Source: Pirellula staleyi DSM 6068
GTDB lineage: Bacteria; Planctomycetota; Planctomycetia; Pirellulales; Pirellulaceae
Assembly (NCBI GenBank): GCA_945875845.1
Contig: CAMCMB010000016.1
Coordinates: 1 to 64,000 of the forward strand
Length of the DNA: 64,000 bases
Direction of reading: 5' to 3'
The position numbers and the translations under genes were made by a program. Positions 9,200 through 17,513 of the stretch are shown in pieces; position 1 is the first letter of the stretch; each line of letters begins with the position of its first letter. The notes beneath the pieces are model-generated. The model was not told the DNA's origin. It ran no database searches and saw only the letters and a program-made list of their open reading frames with translations.

Positions 9200-11852
9200 G
9201 CGTTTTCTCCGATGCGCTTACTGATTCCGGCGAGTTGTTTGCTGGGGCTGCCATGGGAGTTGGCACTGGAACCGGCACTTTCCAGCATACTACTTCATTG
9301 TCCACAGCGATAACCATTCGCAAATGGTCGCCATCCGGGAATATCGCGGCACTTAAGATCGGTTTCCCGAGAGACATTTGATCCGCATACCCTTGGCCAC
9401 TTGTTTGCAAATGCAGTACGCGTCGCGGCGCCGTCGAAAGCCAGTAGAAGCTTCCGTTGGCAAGGATCGTCGAGGAGAGGTTTCTGCATTGGTCAGCTCG
9501 TACCGACAGGGGGTGCGAGAGCATCGGTTCAAATTTGCTGTTTTGCAAAATCGAACCGGTTTCGCCGCTGGGCAATTGAGCCATGCCCAATACGAGTGTC
9601 CTCTCACCACTCCTCCCCCAGGTCCAAGCACCTAACTCGGGAGCGAACGGGAGCTTCTTTATGGCGGTTGTCTCTGCGCGTTCGGTGGACGAAGCGACCT
9701 CGTCCGACGGCAACCCCTCGATTTCGGTAACCTGACGATCGAAGTCGACAACGTTCCAGGCAATGCATTCACCTCGATCGTTGAGCGATGGGATGATCGC
9801 AGCAACATTGACTGCAGATCCCTTAAACGGCTTGGACTGTTCCGGATCCAGGACATGCAGTTTGGATGCGTCGGTCGCAATGCTCAGACTTGGTTTGTTT
9901 CCCTGAACGGTCCAAACGAAAGCGATGGGTGATTCGTTTTGTGCAAGCGGAAACTCGGTGGCCTCGACCGGAACTGTTTTGGCAATGTCAGATAAGTTCG
10001 TTGGCATTTCTACCAGCCAATATCGCGGCAAGCCTTCGGGTACGATGGCGACCCAACGATGGGCCCAAGGATCGGGCAGAATGTGGATTCGCTTTGCATT
10101 ATCTGCCTTTTCGATCGGAATGGATGCGATGATTCGTTTGTTCCCCGCACTATCCACGATGCTGAGATTTCCCAATTCGTCTAAGACTGTCATCAGTCGA
10201 GCGAGCGGGGCGCTGGTTGCAAACAGATCGGGCGTAACTAGGGTGCGGCCCTTCTGTGGATAGAATTGTTCACCGCCGGCCGCAATGATCTTGACATCAA
10301 AGCTCGTATGCCAGGCTTCCGTTATCGGATGAAACATGAAGGGAAACGAGGAGATCGGTCCGATTTCGTCCGCTTGTGATTTTTCGACAATCACGCGTTG
10401 TAGACGAGAAGCGAATCTCGCTTCGTCGTCGAGACTGCTTTGCCGACTTCGCATGGCTCGATTGACACCTTTTTGAAGCTCGTCGACGATGCCGGGCAAA
10501 TTGTCCAGATAGCCGAACTCGTCAACATGTTGCACCATGGCTTGTTTGTCTAACACCACGAGCGCGGGCTGATTCTTGATGTTAAATAGGCTCTGCGTCA
10601 GACCCTTGGTATCGATCGCGAGCGGCAGGTTGCAATTCCAGCGTTTAAAGGCCTCTTTCATTTTGGCGGCCGGCGCCGTGGAAACCATGATGATTTCAGT
10701 CGATCCGCTTAGGGACAAACGATCGAGTTCACGCGAGACATTCATCGCATATTTAACGAAAGACTCGCTAACGACCTCACTCACTTTGTCGTCACCAACC
10801 CAGCACAGCACCGAAATTGTTTTGGTGCCGCGCTGCGCGGAATCCAACAAGAGGTTTCCATCCGCATCGCGGAGATCGAATGGCTTGAGTGTTTCGCCGA
10901 CGAGTGGAGGCAAGTCGCGTGGCGGTGCTTCGATAAAACGCCTTACTGCAATTTCATTGGATTGTTTCGGGATTTGCCATTCGGACCAGTCGACGATTGC
11001 ATCCGCCTTCACCCCGACGAGCTCGATCGCGAGTTCTGATTTTGACTTATCAAGGTCGGCTGGTAAACCCGGCGGGACTTGATCAAAGAGTTCGATCGGC
11101 ATTTCGTACTTGCGCAGCAACTTTTCCTTTTGATCGATCCACAAAGTCCGTTTCAATCCCATGGAGGTGATTTGGACGCGATCGCACTGGACACCATCGA
11201 ACGTTTCAGGGGTCAGCAGTGTGAGTTTGGTTTTTTCATTGAACAAGTAGGCAAGGGGTTTATCATCAAATAGCAGTTGAATTTGGATCGGAGTACCCGA
11301 AACGACTCGATCCAAGGACGGGCCGAGGTTGTCGACGAGCAACCACTTCAAATCGATCGATGCGGGGCTTGGCCGCACCAAGCGTTGATTGCCAAAGGGC
11401 TTGCTGATCTTATTTCCGACCACGGCTTCCCAACTTGAGTTGGTCGAGAGGGCTTGCAAGTCGAGGGCCCGGATTCCCAATCGATTGGGGGCTTCGTAGG
11501 CGATCCGCATCAAATCCGTATCGACGATTGGATTGTCTTTGGTTGGCAGTTTGACAATCAACGAACCGCGGTCTTCGTAGCTTCTGAGGGTCTTGTATTT
11601 AGCAAAGCAAGCGTCGAGTACTTCTCGTGCCAAAACCGATCGAGCGATTGACTCTGGCGATTCCGGAGGCTCAACCGCTGCTGCTGTTTTTTCGCCTGCC
11701 TGGGAACTCGCGAGGCTCGTGGCGTTCTTGGAGTCTTTGGTTGAACTTGCTCTGTCGCAGCCTGAACCGAAAAGACAAGGTACGAAGAGAAAAATCGCGG
11801 TGAAGGTTCTGGCTTGTTGCATAGGTCGACGTGTGGCGTTTTTGCTGTCCAT
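9192..11852 (-). CDS. lipoprotein with LolA-like and thioredoxin-like domains
   Basis: The protein has 886 residues. A lipobox-like end of the signal peptide (FLFVPCLFGSGC, Cys near 33) indicates lipidation and export. Residues about 70-270 (LDACFAKYKTLRSYEDRGS ... KRTLWIDQKEKLLRKYEMP) resemble the LolA/LppX-like fold of planctomycete outer-membrane lipoprotein-sorting-like proteins. Residues about 320-460 follow an AhpC/TSA-TlpA thioredoxin pattern (FDLRDADGNLLLDS ... PALVVLDKQAMVQHVDEFG), but the active-site CxxC is absent (ISVLCWVGDDKV). The C-terminal 400 residues may form a beta-propeller-like tail. It begins six bases after the kinase-like gene and overlaps the metallopeptidase-like gene. 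Redox activity is unlikely; a binding or scaffold role is inferred. Confidence 0.75.
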   Translation of the reverse strand: MDSKNATRRPMQQARTFTAIFLFVPCLFGSGCDRASSTKDSKNATSLASSQAGEKTAAAVEPPESPESIARSVLAREVLDACFAKYKTLRSYEDRGSLIVKLPTKDNPIVDTDLMRIAYEAPNRLGIRALDLQALSTNSSWEAVVGNKISKPFGNQRLVRPSPASIDLKWLLVDNLGPSLDRVVSGTPIQIQLLFDDKPLAYLFNEKTKLTLLTPETFDGVQCDRVQITSMGLKRTLWIDQKEKLLRKYEMPIELFDQVPPGLPADLDKSKSELAIELVGVKADAIVDWSEWQIPKQSNEIAVRRFIEAPPRDLPPLVGETLKPFDLRDADGNLLLDSAQRGTKTISVLCWVGDDKVSEVVSESFVKYAMNVSRELDRLSLSGSTEIIMVSTAPAAKMKEAFKRWNCNLPLAIDTKGLTQSLFNIKNQPALVVLDKQAMVQHVDEFGYLDNLPGIVDELQKGVNRAMRSRQSSLDDEARFASRLQRVIVEKSQADEIGPISSFPFMFHPITEAWHTSFDVKIIAAGGEQFYPQKGRTLVTPDLFATSAPLARLMTVLDELGNLSIVDSAGNKRIIASIPIEKADNAKRIHILPDPWAHRWVAIVPEGLPRYWLVEMPTNLSDIAKTVPVEATEFPLAQNESPIAFVWTVQGNKPSLSIATDASKLHVLDPEQSKPFKGSAVNVAAIIPSLNDRGECIAWNVVDFDRQVTEIEGLPSDEVASSTERAETTAIKKLPFAPELGAWTWGRSGERTLVLGMAQLPSGETGSILQNSKFEPMLSHPLSVRADQCRNLSSTILANGSFYWLSTAPRRVLHLQTSGQGYADQMSLGKPILSAAIFPDGDHLRMVIAVDNEVVCWKVPVPVPTPMAAPANNSPESVSASEKTRE

Positions 11853-11858
11853 GAGTTG

Positions 11859-13466
11859 CTAATTCCTAAGTTTACTCAGCTTGGATTGCGCTTGTTCAAC
11901 GATTGGGAGCATCTCCTTGTTTCCATTGTAAAGGTTGACGATGCTCTCCCATATTTGCTTTGCACCGATGGCATCGGCGTTACTGTACATGTTGTCGGCT
12001 TGCACCAATTTCTCCCGCAAGAACCTTCGAAGTTCTTCGATACTCGGGGGCTTCGACTGGATTTTGGCGATTTGGCGACGGGCTAAATTGACGTAGGCTC
12101 GTTCCTGTTCTTCGTCTTTTAGCAAATGGACGATCCCTTTATACTGTTCGAGTGCGGTAACGCGGTCCCCGAACAATTCGTACCGGCTCGCTTCGGAATA
12201 TTTGCGCTCTCCTTCGCTCGAAGGTTCCCTTCCGAAACGCTGATTGCTCTGAATTCGCGACTCGGCATTTTCCATCTCGATGAGGTCCAGTTGCTCCTTT
12301 GCCCAAAGAGAACTTTCCCCATCCGGGAATCGTTCCACTAGATGATACAGGTACTTGTCGCGAGCTTCGTTGTGCGAGCCAAGATCCTCTCGTGCCATCA
12401 GGACTTCGGCTCTTGCTCGCAGCGTTTTCTCTCCCGGGGGCCAAACCAAGTAGGTGATGAGACAGAGGGTAGCGACCAGCAAACCGAGCAAGACCAAGGG
12501 GCGTTCGAGAAGGCCTGGTGCTTCTTGTTCGTCGCCGTCAAGAATGCGTCGCTTCTTCTTTTTCTTTTTGTGCCCCAACGCCTTCGCGGCTTCCGCTCGA
12601 TCGGTATTCATCTGCAGCGGACTGAAACCAGACAAGGCATGTTCGGCCACACCCATACCAGTGTTGGCACGCCTTTGAGCCTCCTGCAACGCCAAGCATG
12701 TCGCGGTAGCGGAGTAGGGTCGCTTCAACGGATCCTTGTTCATCAGTTGTTCGACGATGGAACTGAGCCAAACGGGGCAATCAAAGACGAGGGTTGCAAC
12801 AGGGGCAACGAAATTCTCGCGGATCGCTTGCTTCATCAACGACGGGTTGGGTGCGACGAATGGCGATACGCCCGTAAGGGCATGATAGAGAACGGCGCCT
12901 ACCGAATACAAATCCGACGCCGCATCGATCTTTGGTTTTTCGGAGAAGGTTTCCGGTGCTGAGTAGGCCAACTGCAGGACCGAGAGAGGAACAGGCGAGC
13001 CGGGCCCCCGCCGAAAGTCGCAAATCTTTACCTTGGTTCCATCTTTGGAGAGAATGACCTTATCGAGGCGGATTCGTCCATGGATCCAGCCCGCGTCATG
13101 CGCCACTTGCAATGCCTCACACAGTTGCAAACCAAAGTCAAGCACGGACTCCCACGGCAATCGCTCTCTTTTCTTTAAGGCGCTTTCAAGCGAATCACCG
13201 TCCACCAATTCATAAACCAAGTAAGCATCTTTCGCATCGAATCCGCCCCCATAACATCGTACAATGCCGGGATGTCGCAGGGCTTTGAGGCTCTCCAGTT
13301 GTTCGGCGAACTCTTGCTTCGCCTCAGGCGTCATCCCCATCGGCACCGAGAAAACTCGCACAGCCACTTGGGCTTTCTGTTGCATGTGCAGCGCGCGATA
13401 GACATTCGAGCCGCGATCACCCAATGGAGACTCTAGCGCTAAGGGACCGATACGGGAGCGAGTCAC
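11859..13466 (-). CDS. membrane-anchored Hanks-type kinase homologue, probable pseudokinase
   Basis: Residues 1-265 fit the serine/threonine kinase fold: glycine-rich strand, helix C, HPGIVRCYGGG, YLVYELVDG hinge and SAPE at 169-172. Key catalytic residues are replaced. The ATP-binding Lys is Arg37 (VAVRV), the HRD Asp is Arg131 (HGR at 129-131), the following Lys is Arg133, and the metal-binding Asn is Lys136. The DFG motif is DFR (150-152), retaining only Asp. A lysine-rich stretch (300-307), a transmembrane helix (about 324-342) and a 190-residue extracytoplasmic coiled or TPR-like region with repeated tyrosine/alanine helices follow. Phosphotransfer therefore seems lost, and ATP binding or pure scaffolding is likely. 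It starts four bases after the nucleoside hydrolase gene. Confidence 0.88.
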   Translation of the reverse strand: MTRSRIGPLALESPLGDRGSNVYRALHMQQKAQVAVRVFSVPMGMTPEAKQEFAEQLESLKALRHPGIVRCYGGGFDAKDAYLVYELVDGDSLESALKKRERLPWESVLDFGLQLCEALQVAHDAGWIHGRIRLDKVILSKDGTKVKICDFRRGPGSPVPLSVLQLAYSAPETFSEKPKIDAASDLYSVGAVLYHALTGVSPFVAPNPSLMKQAIRENFVAPVATLVFDCPVWLSSIVEQLMNKDPLKRPYSATATCLALQEAQRRANTGMGVAEHALSGFSPLQMNTDRAEAAKALGHKKKKKKRRILDGDEQEAPGLLERPLVLLGLLVATLCLITYLVWPPGEKTLRARAEVLMAREDLGSHNEARDKYLYHLVERFPDGESSLWAKEQLDLIEMENAESRIQSNQRFGREPSSEGERKYSEASRYELFGDRVTALEQYKGIVHLLKDEEQERAYVNLARRQIAKIQSKPPSIEELRRFLREKLVQADNMYSNADAIGAKQIWESIVNLYNGNKEMLPIVEQAQSKLSKLRN

Positions 13467-13470
13467 AGCA

Positions 13471-14430
13471 TCAGAGCCCTTCCGTGCATTGGCCCGCGAA
13501 TTTCAAGCCGTTGTAGACACAGTCGCGTACCGCATCGACGTCGACTCGCGTGACAATTTCCAAATCGCGACGACTCGGGGCATACGGACGTCTATCCACG
13601 ATCGTGGCCCCTCGAGTCAGTACTCCCAGTTCTTCGATGTCTACCGAAAATTGATCCGATTCAAACATGGATGATTCGAGCAAGTACACGACACCGATTA
13701 CCGCTTGGAGAATAATCGATTCTTGGGCACGATGCTGTCGAAGCGATCGAAAGAAATGGGGTAGCATCGAATGAAGCAGAGCGCCAGCACGCGTGTGTTT
13801 CGCAGGCAGGATTCCCAAAAGATTCAAATCGAACGTCACTTGATTGGTGACTTCCAGAGGGATCAAGGATTTGGTAGTGGCGGATCGAAATACGGCGGAT
13901 GCACTTGCAGGATCGAAGTGCATGTTGAACTCTGCCGCAGCCGTCACGTCTCCAATGCAGTCCGTGGATCCACCGACCATGATTATTTTATCAACCGCTT
14001 CGATGATGCTCGGATCTCGCTGAAAAGCTCTTGCAATTCCTGTTAAGGGGCCAAGGCATAGAATAGTGACATCGCCTGGATCGGCACGAAGTCGATCCGC
14101 AATCAGCTTTTCGCTCGTCATGATGTGTGTGCGATTGACCAGATCTAAACCCAAGTTCCCAAGACCGTCTTCTCCATGCAAAAATTGCCCATCGGAAACC
14201 GGTGCGTCATCGGGATCCGAACCAGCGCCGACACGCGGATGGCGTGGCGGATCCAGTTTTTCGAGAAGACCTAAAATGTTTTGCGTGCTGCGCTGGGATT
14301 CGACCGTACCAGAGCATGAGGTCACCGCCACCACGTCCAGCCTCGGGTCGAACAAAGCCATCACCAGGGCAACCGCGTCGTCAATCCCTGGGTCGCAATC
14401 GATTATGACTTTTCGTACCATACTAATCAA
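13471..14430 (-). CDS. inosine/uridine-preferring nucleoside hydrolase
   Basis: The enzyme cleaves the N-glycosidic bond of ribonucleosides, giving ribose and base. The 319-residue protein opens with the calcium-binding DxDxGxDDA signature (VIIDCDPGIDDAVAL). The family segments HGEDGLGNLGL and TILCLGPLTGIARAF, the MVGGS turn and EFNMHFDPASA are also visible. It is the first gene of a minus-strand operon whose following genes encode a kinase-like protein, a lipoprotein and a metallopeptidase-like protein; this partnership is unexpected for a salvage enzyme and may be mere cotranscription. The stated start has two nearby methionines (residues 1 and 4). Confidence 0.92.
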   Translation of the reverse strand: MISMVRKVIIDCDPGIDDAVALVMALFDPRLDVVAVTSCSGTVESQRSTQNILGLLEKLDPPRHPRVGAGSDPDDAPVSDGQFLHGEDGLGNLGLDLVNRTHIMTSEKLIADRLRADPGDVTILCLGPLTGIARAFQRDPSIIEAVDKIIMVGGSTDCIGDVTAAAEFNMHFDPASASAVFRSATTKSLIPLEVTNQVTFDLNLLGILPAKHTRAGALLHSMLPHFFRSLRQHRAQESIILQAVIGVVYLLESSMFESDQFSVDIEELGVLTRGATIVDRRPYAPSRRDLEIVTRVDVDAVRDCVYNGLKFAGQCTEGL

Positions 14431-14530
14431 ACAACTTTCGAACGAGTCAAATTAGGAATACCGGTTATCATTAGTTTTAGGTCTTTTACCCGTCGTTCGC
14501 TAGTCGCGAGTCCATCTTCTCACACCAAAC

Positions 14531-15553
14531 ATGCTCGAAGAATTCCTCAATTTGGTACAAAGCAACGTCGATCTTTCTGCGGATCAGATGCAACAAGCAA
14601 TCATTTGGATGCTTGCAGGCCAACTTTCTGAAAACGAAATCGGCAAATTGCTACTTGCTTTGCGGCAAAAAGGCGAATCGGTCTCGGAACTGGTCGGAGC
14701 CGTTCGAGCTATGCGTATGATGATGGCTCCCGTCCGCACCCAACGCCGCGGTTTACTCGATACTTGCGGGACCGGCGGAGACGGAGCCAGAACCTTCAAC
14801 ATCTCAACGGCAACCGCGATCGTTGCGGCTGCTGCAGGTGCTAGCGTCGCAAAGCACGGCAATCGAAAAATTACCAGTGCGACGGGTTCCGCAGATGTCC
14901 TGAGTGAGCTTGGGGTCAAAATCGACGCTCCGCGAGAGGTGGTGGAAGCCTGTCTTAACGAACTGGGTATCTGCTTTTGCTTTGCGCCCATGTTGCATTC
15001 GGCGATGAAACACGTAGCCAATGTTCGACGTTCGCTATCGGTTCCGACGTTGTTCAACTACCTCGGTCCTTTATGCAATCCCGCAGGTGCTACCTTTCAA
15101 GTCATCGGCGTTGGCAAAGAAGAGCTTCAAACCAAGATCGCCGCGACGCTATTGCAGTTGCCAATCGAAGCGGCGATCGTTGTACGCGGTGAAGACGGAC
15201 TCGACGAGGTAAGCTTGTCCGCCGACACCCGAGTCTTGCATATCCAACAAGGTATGTTGACTCAAACAACCTGGACACCGGAATCATTCGGCTTGTCCAA
15301 GATCAATATCCAGGATTTGGTGGTAGAGGGTCCAGCCGAAAGCGCAATGGCAATTACGGAAATACTCGGTGGTATCCAAGGGCCGCGCCGGGACATCGTG
15401 CTCGCAAATGCTTCCGCCGCACTCTGGATTAGCGGTGTAACGCATTCGCTAGTCGACGGCACAGCTCGCGCAGCACAAGCAATTGATTCGGGCAAAGCCG
15501 CTGGGCTTCTGAAATCTTTGAGTTTAAGATCCAACCTAGTGACTAGTGACTAG
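14531..15553 (+). CDS. trpD: anthranilate phosphoribosyltransferase
   Basis: It transfers phosphoribose from PRPP to anthranilate in tryptophan synthesis. The 340-residue protein has the PRPP loop LLDTCGTGGDGARTFNIST (about 75-93), the KHGNRKITSATGSADVLSELG segment, split here as KHGN and SADVLSELG, and NYLGPLCNPA. It is not adjacent to other trp genes; trpE is about 10 kb away and trpS is upstream. The last five residues (LVTSD) and the stop are encoded by the first units of a heptanucleotide tandem array, so the natural C-terminus may have been altered by repeat growth. Confidence 0.95.
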   Translation: MLEEFLNLVQSNVDLSADQMQQAIIWMLAGQLSENEIGKLLLALRQKGESVSELVGAVRAMRMMMAPVRTQRRGLLDTCGTGGDGARTFNISTATAIVAAAAGASVAKHGNRKITSATGSADVLSELGVKIDAPREVVEACLNELGICFCFAPMLHSAMKHVANVRRSLSVPTLFNYLGPLCNPAGATFQVIGVGKEELQTKIAATLLQLPIEAAIVVRGEDGLDEVSLSADTRVLHIQQGMLTQTTWTPESFGLSKINIQDLVVEGPAESAMAITEILGGIQGPRRDIVLANASAALWISGVTHSLVDGTARAAQAIDSGKAAGLLKSLSLRSNLVTSD

Positions 15554-15604
15554 TGACTAGTCATTGGTCATTGGTCATTGGTCATTGGTTAATAGTTAAT
15601 AGTT
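15535..15604. repeat. heptanucleotide tandem arrays at the 3' end of trpD
   Basis: Three consecutive arrays of seven-base units are visible: CTAGTGA three times plus CTAGT, CATTGGT four times, and TAATAGT twice. The first array supplies the trpD stop codon. The same seven-base period is found at the 3' end of trpE with different sequences. Confidence 0.9.
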
Positions 15605-15666
15605 GGCCCCCCTTGAGTTTTTTCTCCCCCTCGCCCCGGTACTCCGTAGTAGTTAGCAAAGCATTA

Positions 15667-16611
15667 CTAAGCGCTCAGCTTGGCAAGCCGGGGCTTTTGT
15701 CGGGGTGTTTCCTCTCGATCTTGCATGTTGCTCTCGTTTTGGAGAGATTTGCGTTGCGATATTTCTTGGAACGCTAGATCTCGTCCACGGTTGCTAGAAA
15801 TTGCAACCAACGGCGTTCGCTCGCTGGCCGCGCGAACTTGTTCCGGTTGGATCAAGGGTTGGTAGGAAGCGTCGATCGGTGTCACGACGAATACAATCCC
15901 AAGTCCAAAGACAAGGCCCGCAATCGAACAGAGTGCAACGATCGTTGTCTGACCAGGACCGATAGGCCGATCACTCACGATCGGAGCATCAAGCCTAGTG
16001 AAGGGATGTCTGGCAATCGACGATTCGCGAGCCGCCTGTATCTCAGCCAATTCCGTTTCTTCCCCATCCAGAATCACATCATCGGCCCTCGCCTGTCGGG
16101 CGTTTTGAAGCCAAGATTCTAATGCATCGCAAAGGGCCTTGCTCAATTTCAGCGTTTCGTCCTGCGTGTTTGCAATGACATCAAGGTAAAGGACGGAGGT
16201 CGCGCCGAATTCGGTCCCTCTGGGAGCGTGAACTACGATACGGGTTTTCGCGAAATCTTCAATCACTTCTTTCGAAGGAAAAGCTTTGTAGCCCCAACGG
16301 CTATCGGGGCGACCAACCGCCATCAAGGCATCTCGGACCACAGGTTGGCTTTTGGCTATTTCAAGAATCGTCGCTTGAGCGGCTTTCCTTTCGGCTTGGG
16401 TTTGGAAACGACCGAGCCTCCTGATTGCCCCCGCGGCTTCTTCGCCAACCAAAATGGCTTGCGATGCCACGAATTTGTCTTGCTTTAAGAAAAGCACATA
16501 AACGACGCCCAACCCACCAAACAGAAATGTCGTGAGGATCCAGAGTGGCGACCAGACCAAGAGGCCTCGTACAAGACTTCGGAGAGCTGGATTGGCATTC
16601 GATGCACTCAT
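15667..16611 (-). CDS. Wzz-like chain-length/polysaccharide co-polymerase family membrane protein
   Basis: The 314-residue protein has two transmembrane helices (about 18-40, PLWILTTFLFGGLGVVYVLF, and about 221-243, IVALCSIAGLVFGLGIVFVV) bracketing a periplasmic region, the plan of Wzz/polysaccharide co-polymerases. The segment before the second helix has the proline-rich VSDRPIGPG pattern common in that family. The periplasmic part is short, the usual long coiled coils are reduced, and there is no tyrosine-kinase domain. Orientation is convergent with trpD. No polysaccharide gene cluster adjoins it, so the role in exopolysaccharide length control is a family inference. Confidence 0.65.
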   Translation of the reverse strand: MSASNANPALRSLVRGLLVWSPLWILTTFLFGGLGVVYVLFLKQDKFVASQAILVGEEAAGAIRRLGRFQTQAERKAAQATILEIAKSQPVVRDALMAVGRPDSRWGYKAFPSKEVIEDFAKTRIVVHAPRGTEFGATSVLYLDVIANTQDETLKLSKALCDALESWLQNARQARADDVILDGEETELAEIQAARESSIARHPFTRLDAPIVSDRPIGPGQTTIVALCSIAGLVFGLGIVFVVTPIDASYQPLIQPEQVRAASERTPLVAISSNRGRDLAFQEISQRKSLQNESNMQDREETPRQKPRLAKLSA

Positions 16612-16931
16612 GTTGAAGATGTGGACAAGAAATGGAGCAGTGAGTCGCGGGGAAGCATAGGCGTTGGAAGCTTACGCGACAAATGGAACTTGTTCCTAAA
16701 CCGTGGGGAATCGTGGAAGGAATTCTGTGTCACGGCAGCCAGTCAAAGCGTTCATTCGTTTTGGATGACCCCAAACAACTTTGCTAAAGTCACTAGGCTC
16801 GGCTCGCCGTCTCTCTCGAGCTCGCCTAAATGCGGAATTTCTCTCAAAATCACCTTGACTTTACAGGGGTGGAGTAAATATTTTGGATCGGGGGTAGGAC
16901 AGTTCCAGTTTTTGTTACGGAGCTCTTCCAC
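16612..16931. other. intergenic region, nothing identified
   Basis: These 320 bases lie between divergently read genes, so promoters for both the Wzz-like gene and the 181-residue gene are expected here. I could not pick a convincing promoter pair or a conserved element. Confidence 0.4.
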
Positions 16932-17477
16932 ATGCAATTCGACAACGATGCGTCTGGCAATATTAATCGCACGCTAGAGAGATTCTTTGCCGGTCTTTCT
17001 GAGTATGCGTTTCATTCCCAACTAGGTGTTGCGGATACCCAGTTGGTTCATTACATCAGCACGTTGCTTGTGCGTTTTACTAAGACAGACACCCTTCATC
17101 GCATTCGGCAACTCAATGGCCAACGCGCGACCGAAGTCGTGACGATGATGACGGAAGCTCAGCAGCGAATCGGTCTAGCGAAACGCGAAGTTCACCGACA
17201 CATTGGGGACTTTACTCTCTTCTGGACAGGACTTTATCCGGAGTCCCTCCGCGGTTTACAAGGCCCTGATCGAACCGATCAATTTGTCAGCTATTGCCAT
17301 CAAGGGAAGAAAGCGTACGAAATCGCCAGCGAGATCGAAGCTGACGAGAACTCGGAAGTACCGAACGAATTATTGCACCGATTGAGCGACCAATTCGAAA
17401 TGTGCGCTTATGGTTTGCGAGAGATTCGTCGGCAGTGGGAATCCGGAGCGGGTTCCGACGGCTCCATATTGATCTAA
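16932..17477 (+). CDS. hypothetical protein, mostly helical
   Basis: A 181-residue soluble protein without signal peptide or membrane segments. Strongly helical stretches alternate with conserved-looking motifs (QLGVADTQLVHYISTLLVRF, then IGDFTLFWTGLYPESLRGL, then YCHQGKKAYEIAS). The Cys-His pair and the FWTGLYPE motif could mark a ligand site, but no family with known function is recognised. The start ATG is preceded by a weak GGAGCTC. It stands alone, convergent with nhaD, and is not part of a visible operon. Confidence 0.7.
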   Translation: MQFDNDASGNINRTLERFFAGLSEYAFHSQLGVADTQLVHYISTLLVRFTKTDTLHRIRQLNGQRATEVVTMMTEAQQRIGLAKREVHRHIGDFTLFWTGLYPESLRGLQGPDRTDQFVSYCHQGKKAYEIASEIEADENSEVPNELLHRLSDQFEMCAYGLREIRRQWESGAGSDGSILI

Positions 17478-17513
17478 CATGGCCGGGCTAGTTGCGAGGC
17501 CAGTCGGATTGAA

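Noticed and set aside
12342-12962. Plus-strand open frame of about 206 codons opposite the kinase-like gene
   Set aside because: Antisense to the pseudokinase and its membrane region; no ribosome site or known motif.
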